Notes: generated from the sequence alone by a model not told the origin. Positions 42,427 through 52,185 are shown, counted from the first letter of the stretch. The stretch is DNA of 64,000 nucleotides from Devosia naphthalenivorans (GCF_003056355.1 NZ_PYVW01000013.1:62001-126000); one strand, 5' to 3'. Translations and numbers: made by a program.

Positions 42427-43580
42427 CTAGTGCTTGAGGCTGGAAAAGAAGGCCGCGACTTCTGCTGCCCAAACCTGGGGCACTTCCATCGCCGCGAAGT
42501 GGCCGCCACTCTCCAGTTCGGTCCAGCGGACGATGGTGTTGCCGGCCTCGCCAAAGCGGCGGATGGCGACCTCGTCGCGGAAGAAGACGGCAACCCCGGT
42601 GGGAACGCCGGAATTCGGCTTGGGCGACCAGGCCTCCGGATCGTGGGCGTTCTCGTAGTAGAGGCGGATGGACGACGCCGCAGTACCGCTGAACCAGTAG
42701 ACCAGGACGTTGGTCAGAAACTTGTCCTGGTCAATGGCGTTGGGGCTGTCGCCAAAGCCGGCAAACATGTCGCCCAGCCAGGCAATGAGGCCAGAAGGTG
42801 AGTCGGCGATGCCGTAGGCCACGGTCTGCGGCCGGCTCGATTGTAGCGCGTTGAAGCCGAGGCGTTCGGCCATAAACTGCTGCAGCGCTGCAGCCGGGTC
42901 TTTTCGGCGTCCGTGAAAGTTGCAATCTCGTCCGGATCAATCGGACCCATGGGAATGAAGCCCATGGTGGCCGCATTGACGTGGACACCGATGACCCGGT
43001 CGGGCGCGGCGCAGGCGATAGCTGGCGCGATCACGGCGCCGGCGTCACCGCCCTGCACGCCGAAGCGCTGGTAGCCGAGACGCGACATCAGCTCAAGCAA
43101 TGCGCTGGCGATACGACCATCGTTCCAGCCGGCCTCGCGCGTTGGACCCGAGAAGCCGAAGCCTGGGAGGGAGGGGATGACGAGATTGAAGCCAGCGGCC
43201 GAGAGTGGCGCAATGACGTCGAGGAATTCGACGAAGGAGCCCGGCCAGCCGTGCAGCAGGAGGAGCGGCGTCGCATTTGGGTTGCTTGCCTTGACGTGCA
43301 GGAAATGAATGGTCTGGCCGTCTATATCGGTGATGAACTGCGGGTGCCGGTTGATTGCGGCTTCCTGGGCCCGCCAGTCAAAGCCGTTCTTGAGGCGCTC
43401 GATCATGCGGCCGACGAACTCACCAGCCGGGCCGTAGCTCCAGCCGGCGCCCGGAATCTCGTTGGGGAGGATGGTATTGGCCAGGCGCTGCTGCAGGTCG
43501 GTCAGCCTGGCTTGGGGAATGGTGATCTTGAACGAAGTGATGGCGGTCGTTTGCAGCGTCCTTGCTGGGTTTAAGTGCAC
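42427..43580 (-). pseudogene. Epoxide hydrolase, broken by a frameshift
   Basis: The N-terminal frame (43580 down to about 42890) encodes the epoxide hydrolase N-terminal domain and half of an alpha/beta hydrolase, with HGWPGS and the nucleophile Asp in GVQGGDAGAV. At about 42885-42893, within the palindrome CTGCAGCGCTGCAG, the frame must shift by one base. The continuation from about 42873 to 42427 holds MAERLGFNALQSSRPQTVAY and the terminal catalytic His in ESGGHFAAMEVPQVW. Restoring one base (EKTRLQ to ALQQFMAERLG) gives an intact protein of about 384 residues. Either a real frameshift or a sequence error at the palindrome. It lies downstream of an AraC-type gene on the same strand. Confidence 0.85.
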
Positions 43581-43627
43581 CCTTTCTAGCCAGCAGGCGG
43601 ACGGTGGGATTGAAGATTTCCGACAGT

Positions 43628-44293
43628 TTAGCCCGGTGTGACCTGCCCAGGCGTCTGGCCCATGATCGCCTTCAATGACCGGATCATGTGCGGCTGATCG
43701 GCATAGCCCAGCGCAAAGGCCACGTCGGCAGCGGGCCGGCCCTGCTGCAGCAGCGTCATCGCCTTCTGCGCCCGCTCGATCTGGGTGAAGGTCTTGTAGG
43801 TGACGCCGGTCGTCTTCAGAAAATGCCGCTGCAGGGTTCGCTCCGACATTGCCATCGGGTGACCCGAGACGATGGAAGCGACGAGGCGATTGTCCCCCAC
43901 GATGCTGTTGCGCAGCAGCTTGGCGACGAAGCCATCGACATTATCGAATGAGGGGATCTCCAGCACGTCGGTCCCAAGCCAGAAGCGGTCCCCGCCGAGA
44001 CCGGGCAGGACCACGCCCTGGTCACGCATCTCCTCGCCGGGCATCAAGGGCATGTAGCTGCTGGCTTTGAAGGCAATGGAAAGGATCTCGTCGCCGGCGG
44101 CGGCCTGATGCGTCACCGCCTTGGTGGTGAGCCCGGTCCGCAGCACCAAGGTACCGCAGGCGGACTTGAGGATGGCGAAGTCCCAGCAGCCGTCCGGCCG
44201 GAATTGTACGCTGCCGTCCTCAGTGAAAATGGTACGGGTCACCGACGCCACGACCGGGGACGACCAGCCTTCCAACTTCGTGACGTTCTGCAT
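43628..44293 (-). CDS. AraC-family transcriptional regulator
   Basis: A 221-residue regulator. The C-terminal AraC HTH domain contains MSERTLQRHFLKTTGVTYKT and DVAFALGYADQPHMIRSLKA (second HTH, about residues 190-215). The N-terminal domain of about 110 residues (RPDGCWDFAILKSACGTLVL) is a small AraC-type effector domain. ATG 44293 is chosen; the frame before it is Arg/Pro-rich and not family-like. It lies 47 bp upstream of the epoxide hydrolase pseudogene and may have regulated it. Confidence 0.85.
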   Translation of the reverse strand: MQNVTKLEGWSSPVVASVTRTIFTEDGSVQFRPDGCWDFAILKSACGTLVLRTGLTTKAVTHQAAAGDEILSIAFKASSYMPLMPGEEMRDQGVVLPGLGGDRFWLGTDVLEIPSFDNVDGFVAKLLRNSIVGDNRLVASIVSGHPMAMSERTLQRHFLKTTGVTYKTFTQIERAQKAMTLLQQGRPAADVAFALGYADQPHMIRSLKAIMGQTPGQVTPG

Positions 44294-44425
44294 GCCGTCC
44301 CGCCGGGTTCGTTTGTGGGCAGTCTGGCAGATTTGGCGATTTGGGCAAGCTTGTCGCCGCTTCCGTGGTGCGGAGCATGGGCGGCTTTGCACCCCCGCTG
44401 GGGACGAGGGGAACAGCAACCGCGT

Positions 44426-44450
44426 TTACAAAATGTAACGACATTGTTAC
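44426..44450. promoter_or_regulatory. Overlapping dyads upstream of arsR-type gene
   Basis: TTACA-AAA-TGTAA (44426-44438) and GTAAC-N6-GTTAC (44435-44450) overlap just before the ArsR-type start at 44460, where an ArsR repressor typically binds its own promoter. Confidence 0.6.
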
Positions 44451-44459
44451 GGATTCTGC

Positions 44460-44834
44460 ATGGACGCGGTAGCGCATGCATTAGCAGACCCCATTCGCCG
44501 TGATATCCTGAGGATGTTGCGCGATCAGCCCGTGAACGCAGGTCGCCTCGCTCAAGAATTCTCGGTGAGCCGGCCGGCGGTCAGTCGCCACCTGCGGGTA
44601 TTGCGTGAAGCGGGGCTAGTCAGCGACGAATTGATCGGCCGCGAGCGCGTGTACCAGCTGATGCTGGGCCCCCTCGCTGAACTCGAGGCATTTCTCGCCG
44701 ATTTGCGCGCACCGGGACCCTGGGAACACCGGCTCATGGCACTCGAAACTGAAGTTCATCGTGTGAAGCGCCGGCGACAGGCCGCCGAGGCAGCTCCTCA
44801 CCGCAGCAGCGGCAGCAGCAAGGAAAGCAAATGA
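44460..44834 (+). CDS. ArsR-family transcriptional regulator
   Basis: A 124-residue winged-helix repressor: HALADPIRRDILRMLRDQPV, LAQEFSVSRPAVSRHLRVLR (recognition helix) and the wing EAGLVSDELIGRERVYQL, then a basic Ser-rich tail. No metal-binding Cys pair is visible, so it belongs to the non-metal-sensing ArsR group usually paired with SRPBCC proteins. Translationally coupled to the next gene by a 4-bp overlap. Confidence 0.93.
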   Translation: MDAVAHALADPIRRDILRMLRDQPVNAGRLAQEFSVSRPAVSRHLRVLREAGLVSDELIGRERVYQLMLGPLAELEAFLADLRAPGPWEHRLMALETEVHRVKRRRQAAEAAPHRSSGSSKESK

Positions 44835-45310
44835 ACCCCGAACCTACCGGCCACATTGTTGGCAACGAGCTGATCCTCACCCGCAAGTTCAATGCGCCCA
44901 TTGATGACGTTTGGACCAGCATCACGAACTCCGAGAGTACCGCGAGGTGGTTTGGTCCGTGGGAGGGGGACGCACGCCCGGGCAATGTGGTGCGGATCCA
45001 ACTGGTGCACGAAAAGGGTCAGCCCTGGACCAATGTTACCATAGAAGAATGTGAGGCGCCGCGCCGCCTCATCCTTGTCATGAAGGACGAAAGCGGCGTC
45101 TGGCGCATCGAGCTGACATTGACCCAGGGGGACGACACGACCACGCTGCGCTTCGCACAACACCTGTCTGATCTGAAGCTTGCAGGCGATGTGGGACCAG
45201 GCTGGGAATACTATCTCGACATGCTCGTCGCCTCACGGGAAGGCAAACCTTTGCCTTCATTCGAGGACTACTACCCTGCGCAGAGGGCATACTATCTTAG
45301 CGGCGCATAG
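44831..45310 (+). CDS. SRPBCC (AHSA1/START-like) domain protein
   Basis: A 159-residue SRPBCC/AHSA1 fold protein (ILTRKFNAPIDDVWTSITNS, WFGPWEGD, EECEAPRRLILVMKDE, LTQGDDTTTLRFAQHL, GPGWEYYLDMLV). It forms an ATGA-coupled pair with the ArsR regulator, a combination common in alpha- and actinobacteria. It binds a hydrophobic ligand of unknown type. Cytoplasmic. Confidence 0.92.
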   Translation: MNPEPTGHIVGNELILTRKFNAPIDDVWTSITNSESTARWFGPWEGDARPGNVVRIQLVHEKGQPWTNVTIEECEAPRRLILVMKDESGVWRIELTLTQGDDTTTLRFAQHLSDLKLAGDVGPGWEYYLDMLVASREGKPLPSFEDYYPAQRAYYLSGA

Positions 45311-45469
45311 TGAGCTGCTGCTAGAGTTGCGGCCGCTCGGCGGCATTTGATGCCGGCAAGAAAGAGACTGCACGACCAGAGATGGGACGTGAGGCACATG
45401 GCTCCCCGGCTGGGCGGTGGCATAATTTCAGCCAAGACCTGAAATTTTCACCATTTGGAGGCCTGTGCA

Positions 45470-47125
45470 ATGCCGTTTGGTCCTCACGAGCTGGTCGCAA
45501 GAGCTGTTCATCCTACTGCCTCGCCGCTCCGCTTCACCCGAACCTTCGTTCTCATGCTGGCTTGCACCGCGGTGACATTTCCTGCCATCGCACAGGACGA
45601 AGAGCTGACCTTATACAAGGACGTCCACATATTCGACGGCCTTGGCGATACGCTGTCACCCGCCAGCAATGTGCTGGTGCGTGGCAATGTGATCGACACG
45701 ATCTCGCTCGAGCCTATCGAGGCCGATGGTGCAGAAGTCATCGATGGAGCCGGCCGCACGCTGATGCCGGGGCTGATCGATGCTCACTGGCACACGACAA
45801 TGGTTGGCACCACGCCAGAGGAGGGCCTCAACAACGATTTGGGCTACAGCACCATCATCGCTGTCAACGAGGCCGAGGCTGCGCTGCTGCGCGGTTTCAC
45901 CACCGTGCGCGACATGGGGGGCGCGGCTTTCTCGCTGAAGCGCGCAATCGATGAGGGCCTCGTCATTGGCCCGCGTATCTATCCTTCAGGGGCCATTATC
46001 AGCGTCACGAGTGGCCATGGCGACTTCCGCTCGTTGCACGAACTGCCGCGCGAGGTCGGCGATTTGACCCGCGTGGAAGAGTTGGGCATGGCGATGATTG
46101 CCGATAGTCCCGATGAGGTGCGGATGCGGGCACGGGAGCAATTGATGCTCGGCGCCGTGCATATCAAGCTTACCGCAGGCGGCGGCGTTGCCTCCCCGCA
46201 TAGTCCGCTCGACGTGTCTACCTTCACCTTCGAGGAACTTCGCGCAGCCGTCGAAGCGGCCGAGAACTGGGGTACATACGTCGCCGTTCACGCCTATACG
46301 CCGGCCGCCATGCAGCGCTCCATAGAGGCTGGAGTGAAGGTGATCGAGCACGGCCATCTAATAGACGACGAAACCGCGCAGATGATGGCCGACAAGGGCA
46401 TTTGGCTCAGCACGCAGCCGTTCGATGAGAGCTTCGGGCAGGCCGTCTCGCTGCCCGAGGCCAATCTTGAGCGGTTGCGCGAGGTCATCACCGGAACCGA
46501 CAGTCTCTACGGCTTCACCAAGAAATACGGGATCAAGACCGCCTTTGGCACCGACATTCTGTTCTCGTCGCAGATGGCGCAGACCCAAGGGCTCATGCTC
46601 ACGCTGCTGCAGCGCTGGTTCACCCCGGCGGAAATCCTCAAGATGGCAACGGCCACCAATGGCGAACTGCTCCAGCTCACCGGGCGGCGCAATCCCTATC
46701 CCGGCGCTATCGGCATCATCGAGAAAGGCGCCTTCGCCGACCTGTTGCTTGTTGATGGCAACCCGCTTGAAAACATCGACCTCGTTGCCGATCCAGACAA
46801 TTTCGTCGTCATCATGAAGGACGGCCATATCTACAAGAACACCCTCGCTACGGGCGTCACCCATGCCGCATCCGGCGCGTCGATCGGCGTGGGTAATCCC
46901 TACCCCATCAGCAACTACATATGCGAGGACGGCACACGCCTGGCGGTTCGTCTCCTGGGTGACAGCGCCTCTGTATCCGTCAACGACGCGGCCGAGGTCC
47001 ATCTGCCTTCCATGGGACCGGAAGGAACAACCTACTCGAATGGCAGGATGACGCTGACGATCGTACAAGGGCGCCTGTCATGGGGCCTTGGCCGAGCCGT
47101 CCCGTCCGCATGCACCGACGCCTGA
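45470..47125 (+). CDS. Exported metal-dependent amidohydrolase
   Basis: A 551-residue protein with a signal sequence (TRTFVLMLACTAVTFPAIAQ), then an amidohydrolase fold of the imidazolonepropionase/prolidase-like type. Visible metal-site elements are LMPGLIDAHWHTTMV (HxH), HIKLTAGGGVASP (Lys), AVHAYTPAAM and EHGHLIDDE (His) and FGTDILFSSQ (Asp). GGAGG stands 8 bp before ATG 45470. An extra C-terminal region of about 80 residues (with a Cys pair, YICEDG...PSACTDA) is unusual. Followed by a gamma-glutamyltransferase gene. Periplasmic, with a peptide or acylated amino acid substrate suspected. Confidence 0.85.
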   Translation: MPFGPHELVARAVHPTASPLRFTRTFVLMLACTAVTFPAIAQDEELTLYKDVHIFDGLGDTLSPASNVLVRGNVIDTISLEPIEADGAEVIDGAGRTLMPGLIDAHWHTTMVGTTPEEGLNNDLGYSTIIAVNEAEAALLRGFTTVRDMGGAAFSLKRAIDEGLVIGPRIYPSGAIISVTSGHGDFRSLHELPREVGDLTRVEELGMAMIADSPDEVRMRAREQLMLGAVHIKLTAGGGVASPHSPLDVSTFTFEELRAAVEAAENWGTYVAVHAYTPAAMQRSIEAGVKVIEHGHLIDDETAQMMADKGIWLSTQPFDESFGQAVSLPEANLERLREVITGTDSLYGFTKKYGIKTAFGTDILFSSQMAQTQGLMLTLLQRWFTPAEILKMATATNGELLQLTGRRNPYPGAIGIIEKGAFADLLLVDGNPLENIDLVADPDNFVVIMKDGHIYKNTLATGVTHAASGASIGVGNPYPISNYICEDGTRLAVRLLGDSASVSVNDAAEVHLPSMGPEGTTYSNGRMTLTIVQGRLSWGLGRAVPSACTDA

Positions 47126-47308
47126 GCGGGTTGCGCCCTCATCGGTCAAGATCGACGAGCCGGGACGAAAGCGATCGTCCCATCAGGGCGGGTGCACCAG
47201 CAAATTGCCGCCTCGTGCAGTTCCGGCAATGGGAAACCTCGTCCCAAGACCGCGGCTTTACTTGGCCAGCTATTCCGGCGAGCATGGAACCGATCAATGG
47301 AGGGAACC

Positions 47309-49042
47309 ATGAGATTGCTCAACTCTATGATGGCGGCACTGGCGGTATGCGTCGCGTTGCCGACAGCGGCATTGGCCCAGAGCCCGCCGCACCAGCCCGA
47401 AGACACTACTGCGATCAATGAGAAACAGTCAGTCACGGCTCAAAAGTTCATGGTGACTTCAGCCCATCCCCTGGCGACGCAAGCTGGCTATGACGTGCTC
47501 GCCGCTGGCGGCAGCGCAGCGGATGCTGCGGTCGCGGTTCAGGTGATGCTGGGTCTGGTTGAGCCACAAAGCTCCGGTCTGGGCGGTGGCGCTTTCCTTC
47601 TCTACTTCGACAAGGAGAGTGGCGAACTCACCACATACGACGCGCGGGAGAAAGCCCCAATGGCGGCCGACGGCGCCTATTTTCTCGACGAGAACGGGGA
47701 GCCGGTGGACTTCATTGAGGCGGTGATCGGCGGGCGCTCGGCGGGTGTTCCGGGTACGCCCAAGCTGCTCGAGAAACTTCATGCCGACCATGGCACCACC
47801 GACTGGGCTACCCTGCTGCAGCCAGCCATCGAGGCGGCCGAAGAGGGGTTCGAAGTTTCCCAGCGCATGGCTGACGCTGTCGCCGACACCGAGGGGCTCG
47901 ACAGGTTTGTCGAAGCCGCCGAGTACTTTCTGCCCAATGGCGAGCCGATTGGCCAGGGCACCCTGCTCAAGAATCCCGACTATGCCGAAACCCTCCGCCT
48001 CTTTGCCAAGGAAGGATCTGCCCCCTTCTACACCGGTGAAATTGCCCAGGATATTGTCGCGGCGCTTCAGACCAACATCAATCCGGGGATGCTGACCATG
48101 GAGGATTTCGCCGCCTATGAGGTGGCAATGCGCGACCCGGTCTGCACGGACTACCGTGGTTTTGAGGTCTGCGGCATGGGGCCACCCAGTTCAGGTGCCC
48201 TCACAGTGGGACAAATTCTCAATCTGCTCGAACCGTTCGACCTGGGGGAGATGGGGGACGGCGTTGAAGCGCGCCACCTGTTCACGCAGGCCTCCCGCCT
48301 GGCCTTTGCCGATCGCGGACTTTACATGGCTGACAGCGATTTCGTGGACATGCCTCAAGGCTTGCTTGACGAGGGCTATCTGCTGGAACGTTCCAAGCTG
48401 ATCAACCCCGATGCGGATATGGGTGTTGCCGAAGCGGGCACGCCGCCTTGGGACGAAGCCATGCGGCTCTCCCCAGACACCGATCGGCCCAAGCATGGCA
48501 CTTCACACTTCGTCATCGTCGACAGCGCGGGCGACATGATCTCGGCCACGACGACCATTGAGAGCGGCTTTGGCAACCGGGTGATGACACGTGGCTTCCT
48601 GCTCAACAATGAGCTGACCGACTTCTCCTTCACGCCCGAAGCCGAGGGCGCGCCGGTGGCTAACCGGGTAGAGCCCGGCAAGCGCCCGCGCTCGTCTATG
48701 GCGCCCACCTTCGTGCTTGATGACGGAGCCCCGGTTCTGCTCACCGGAAGCCCGGGCGGCGCCAATATCATCGACTATACCGCGCTCTCGATCATCGCCA
48801 TGCTCGACTGGGATATGGATCCCCAGGACGCCATCGACCTGCCGCATGTGACCAATCTCAACGGCGGCACGCGCGTGGAAGAGGGTGAGGGTGCCCAGGA
48901 AATGTCGGATGGCCTCATCGCACTGGGCCACGAAGTAACTGTTGCCAACCTCAATTCCGGCCTGCATGTGATTCAGATCACCGAGAATGGCTTGATCGGT
49001 GCTGCTGACAAGCGGCGCGAGGGCGTCGCGATGGGCGACTAG
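47309..49042 (+). CDS. ggt: Gamma-glutamyltransferase
   Basis: A 577-residue N-terminal nucleophile hydrolase with a signal peptide (MRLLNSMMAALAVCVALPTA, cleavage near ALA/Q). The precursor would self-cleave before Thr in KHGTSHFVIVDS, giving large and small subunits. The gamma-glutamyl-binding GSPGGANIIDY and the large subunit SGLGGGAFLLYFD motifs fit. It cleaves gamma-glutamyl bonds of glutathione and related peptides in the periplasm. A GGAGGG ribosome binding site precedes the ATG. The pairing with an exported amidohydrolase suggests shared extracytoplasmic peptide or glutathione breakdown. Confidence 0.92.
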   Translation: MRLLNSMMAALAVCVALPTAALAQSPPHQPEDTTAINEKQSVTAQKFMVTSAHPLATQAGYDVLAAGGSAADAAVAVQVMLGLVEPQSSGLGGGAFLLYFDKESGELTTYDAREKAPMAADGAYFLDENGEPVDFIEAVIGGRSAGVPGTPKLLEKLHADHGTTDWATLLQPAIEAAEEGFEVSQRMADAVADTEGLDRFVEAAEYFLPNGEPIGQGTLLKNPDYAETLRLFAKEGSAPFYTGEIAQDIVAALQTNINPGMLTMEDFAAYEVAMRDPVCTDYRGFEVCGMGPPSSGALTVGQILNLLEPFDLGEMGDGVEARHLFTQASRLAFADRGLYMADSDFVDMPQGLLDEGYLLERSKLINPDADMGVAEAGTPPWDEAMRLSPDTDRPKHGTSHFVIVDSAGDMISATTTIESGFGNRVMTRGFLLNNELTDFSFTPEAEGAPVANRVEPGKRPRSSMAPTFVLDDGAPVLLTGSPGGANIIDYTALSIIAMLDWDMDPQDAIDLPHVTNLNGGTRVEEGEGAQEMSDGLIALGHEVTVANLNSGLHVIQITENGLIGAADKRREGVAMGD

Positions 49043-50108
49043 TTGGTCGGGGGTGGTGTACGAAACGTGCTCCGCCCCAAACAGTTCTGGGCCAGAGCCG
49101 CCATCAATGCCCAGCGATGGGTTGCGCTGAACCAAGGGCAAGGGTGAAGCCAAGTGCGCCGTGACAGTGCGGTGTTCAAATCAGGCTCCGTGATTTGCGG
49201 CCAAAAGTTCTCCGGGGGAACAGCGGCATGGCTTATTGCCACGACCGCTGCCGACATTTTGGCTGGACGTGCGTCACCGAGAACAGTGTCAAACCGAACA
49301 AGCTGCGGACTTGTGCGCTTCCCGCACCAGTGGGACGCGCTCGTCCTGGCTCGACGAGAGCATGCTGTTCTTGAACGAAAATACCCGAACCGCAGCTCGG
49401 GCCAGCCTTGGTGGAAAACGAACGCGGCGGAGGACGCTTCGGTACCGTCCTCCGCCTTCACGTCTACCGAGGGCGCAGTAGACGGATCGGCAGTGGGTGC
49501 ACAGGGAGGATTCTGCACGGACTGCGGTGAGATGAATGGCCGAGGTGCACGAATAAGCACGGCCTATGTCACACGATATGTTCGGTCCCGTTCAACGACG
49601 ACGCGCGAACGCCGAGTGGCCGTCGACACTTTGGTGCGACAATCTCACCACCGTCTCAAACCCATGCCTTACGGAAATGACCGCACATGCAACGGCCGCT
49701 GATCGAGCGGTTGCCGTTGGATTGTTCGACGCTTGTCGATCATAGGTTATGAATTTCGGCGACCGGAACCTTCGCTGGACCCCTGCGGTTCTTAATACCC
49801 CCACCGGAGGCCAAAACCTCCGTCTTGATGCTTCATAACCTACCTCTGGGTAAACAGCAGGCCTCTTGGGTGACATACCATCAAACGCTGTCATTGCGCC
49901 GGGAGACGGAGTGGCAGAGTGTAGTGCTTCAAGCGACTGCGAAGCTCCGGCCGCTGCGGCTACTCCGTCTCGTTACGCGGTTCCAGATGCTGTGGATCAT
50001 CTGCGCCGGGAATTACGGACCAGCAAATAATGCAGCGCCCGGCGCGAAGCGCAGGGGCTTTGTTCAAGTCCGTACATACTCGGAGAATGCTCACCGAAGG
50101 GAACGCCT
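49043..50108. other. Long gene-free stretch (about 1.07 kb)
   Basis: No convincing gene on either strand. Open frames of 100-180 codons here lack ribosome binding sites and read as random Arg/Ser/Pro-rich sequence. An inverted pair GAGACGGAGTGGC / GCTACTCCGTCTC lies at about 49901-49913 and 49957-49970. The region may be decayed DNA from a past insertion and carries the LuxR promoter at its right end. Nothing else was identified. Confidence 0.5.
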
Positions 50109-51335
50109 ATGCTCGTCAGGACCGTGGCGACGAAAGCTTTAGGTAGAGGCACCCCGCGCTCTGGTGTGAGCGAGGCAGAGGCTCCGATGCCGCTGTCCAG
50201 CGCCGATGCTGAAGAACTCTCGGCCCTCCTTGAAACAGTCTACGATGCCTCCATCGAGCGAGCACAATGGATAGATGCGCTGCAGCAGGCTTGTCAGTTT
50301 ATGAACTGCTCTGCTGGAGCAGTGCTTAGTTCTGACCTGCTTGGCACCTTTGGCCTCAGTGTGAACTGGGGCTATGGTCCAGGCTATTGGGAAAGTTATC
50401 AGAGCCATTATTTTCACCTGGACCCGCTCAACCGCTGGGTTTTTCGCTCCAAAATCGGCGACGTGATTGTTGGTTCACGCTTGACATCGTGGCCTGAAGT
50501 CCTGGCATCGGCCTATTACCGCGAATGGGGGAAGCCGCAAGGTTTCGTGGATTTCATTGGCGCTACGCTCGACAAGTCCGCCTCGGGAGCGGCCGCTCTC
50601 ACCTGCATTCGTCGGGAGGAACAAGGTCTGGCGAACAAAAGCTGTTTCTGGCGCATGAGCCTCATTCTCCCGCACTTCCGTCGCGCCTTGCTGATCAGCA
50701 AACTGCTTGATCAGCACGATCTTCGCGCCGGCGCATTTGTTGAGGCTATGGATGCGCTGTCCACCAGCGTATTCTTCCTGGATGCCGCAGGTGGCTTGGT
50801 CCATTCAAATCAGAGTGGTCGTGAAATTCTCGCCGCCGACGATCCGCTTTGCCTTATCGGGAAGCACTTGGTGCCAGTTGACCAGCATTCCCAAAATGCG
50901 CTTCGGCAGGCGCTCGCGTCCGCTCTCAATGGATCGTTCGAAGGCAACTCTGAACGGCTCTCTCTTTCCATTCTGGGCAAAAGCGGCGAACCATATTCGG
51001 CGTATTTTCTTCCCCTGACATCTGGCGCACGGCGGCAGGTTGGTCTGAACACGGCCGCCGTTGCCGCTCTCTTCCTGCGGAAAACGAGCATTGATGTTGC
51101 ATCCGCGATTTCGGCAGCCACAAAGCTCTACAGCTTCACCCCAGCAGAGGCACGCGTACTGGCAGAGATCGTCGACCAGGGCGGATTGGAACAGATCGCG
51201 ACGAGACTAGGTGTTACTCGCCGCACCGTACAAACGCATCTGGAACACCTGTTTGAAAAGACCGGAAGCAAGCGCCAGGCTGATTTGATCAAGCTGGTTG
51301 CAGGGCACCAAAACCCACTGCAAGATCGCAAGTAG
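50109..51335 (+). CDS. LuxR-family HTH transcriptional regulator
   Basis: A 408-residue protein. The C-terminal LuxR/GerE HTH lies at about residues 340-400 (FTPAEARVLAEIVDQGGLEQ, GVTRRTVQTHLEHLFEKTGS). The N-terminal 300 residues form a PAS/GAF-like sensory region of unclear type (SALLETVYDASIERAQWIDA, PGYWESYQSHYFHLDPLNRW; VFFLDAAGGLVHSNQSGREI resembles a PAS strand). It lacks the LuxR autoinducer domain wording. It looks less GC-rich than its neighbours and sits in a gene-poor region, so it may be acquired. AAGGGAAC is the ribosome binding site. Confidence 0.85.
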   Translation: MLVRTVATKALGRGTPRSGVSEAEAPMPLSSADAEELSALLETVYDASIERAQWIDALQQACQFMNCSAGAVLSSDLLGTFGLSVNWGYGPGYWESYQSHYFHLDPLNRWVFRSKIGDVIVGSRLTSWPEVLASAYYREWGKPQGFVDFIGATLDKSASGAAALTCIRREEQGLANKSCFWRMSLILPHFRRALLISKLLDQHDLRAGAFVEAMDALSTSVFFLDAAGGLVHSNQSGREILAADDPLCLIGKHLVPVDQHSQNALRQALASALNGSFEGNSERLSLSILGKSGEPYSAYFLPLTSGARRQVGLNTAAVAALFLRKTSIDVASAISAATKLYSFTPAEARVLAEIVDQGGLEQIATRLGVTRRTVQTHLEHLFEKTGSKRQADLIKLVAGHQNPLQDRK

Positions 51336-51786
51336 ATGCCGTCATCGGTCGTTCGACCGATGCCTGATTTGGGGTGATGTGCAAACTCCCCTCCGTTGTT
51401 CACCCTCCCGATGAACGATCCGATTGTCCTCCCTAAACCGCCGGACAACTCAGTTGGGCAGTGTCCTGGCTCTGACCTGTCCTTGCTTTCGCTGAAATCA
51501 CTAAGGTTCGGGCGCCGTCGTGAAGCTTTCAGTTTGACACAGAAAAGGCGCCACGAACCAAATAGTGCGAAGCGAATAATGATGGCGTAGAGCGTGCGGT
51601 ATTTTATGATTGCGATCACCGAACGTATATATATATCAGGTATCAATTACCTCTGTACTCAGTATCGAACCACTCTATGTCCGGTCATATACTTTAATTC
51701 GGACGGCTATACCTATTTTTGATTTGCATTTTGTGCTGTTTTATGCAATATTAATTTTAGCAATGGTGCTAAAATCGAGAATAACT
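51336..51786. other. AT-rich gene-poor stretch
   Basis: Base composition falls sharply here (for example TATATATATATC at about 51625-51640 and long A/T runs to 51786), against a GC-rich background. No convincing gene except that the small secreted protein starts right after. Consistent with acquired DNA or a strong promoter/AT-rich spacer. Confidence 0.5.
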
Positions 51787-51987
51787 ATGAGGTATATTTT
51801 ATATATTTTAATCTTCGCGGCTGCTCTGACCACTCCGGGTGTCGCGGAGACGTGCCTGACAACTACCGTCTCTGGAGTTGCTATCGCCGATGATCGTTTG
51901 GATAGTTTCTGTTCCAGTGTGGACTCAATGAGTAACGGCGATGAAGATGGTGAAGATGAAAGTGAAACGTCTTCAACTGTGCAATGA
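51787..51987 (+). CDS. Small secreted acidic protein (66 aa), orphan
   Basis: From ATG 51787: signal peptide MRYILYILIFAAALTTPGVA, then a mature peptide of about 46 residues with two cysteines (ETCLTTT, SFCSSVD) and a strongly acidic end (SNGDEDGEDESETSS). The open frame extends upstream to 51610, but only this start gives an export signal. It lies in AT-rich DNA and is followed 87 bp later by a strong terminator. No homologue is recalled; secreted acidic peptides of this size can bind calcium or act as structural or toxin-like factors. Confidence 0.5.
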   Translation: MRYILYILIFAAALTTPGVAETCLTTTVSGVAIADDRLDSFCSSVDSMSNGDEDGEDESETSSTVQ

Positions 51988-52074
51988 CCCAAGTCATTGT
52001 ATGGAACTTAGTCGCCACAGGAATTAGTTGACGGAGACCTATAGTGAGACGCGGACTTTCCCTCCAGCCCTGTT

Positions 52075-52105
52075 AGAAGCCCGCAAGACTCGCGGGCTTC
52101 TTTTT
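52075..52105 (+). terminator. Rho-independent terminator
   Basis: Perfect 10-bp stem AGAAGCCCGC/GCGGGCTTCT (52075-52084 with 52092-52101), 7-base loop, followed by a T run. Likely ends the transcript of the small secreted protein gene. Confidence 0.85.
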
Positions 52106-52185
52106 AAGGAGTTGATGCCTTCTGGAGCTCACAGGAGACAAAGTTGCGGACTGGGCCGGTCGGTGCACCGCCGGCCCTGGTCGAT

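Noticed and set aside
49039-49560. 173-codon minus frame in the gene-free region
   Set aside because: Considered as a transposase fragment, but no DDE motif or terminal repeats could be seen.
49154-49702. 182-codon plus frame in the gene-free region
   Set aside because: No ribosome binding site, no motif, low-complexity Arg/Ser/Thr sequence, and an equally long frame on the other strand.
52020-52110. Possible tRNA or other structured RNA before the terminator
   Set aside because: The strong hairpin is only a terminator; no T-loop motif or cloverleaf could be built.
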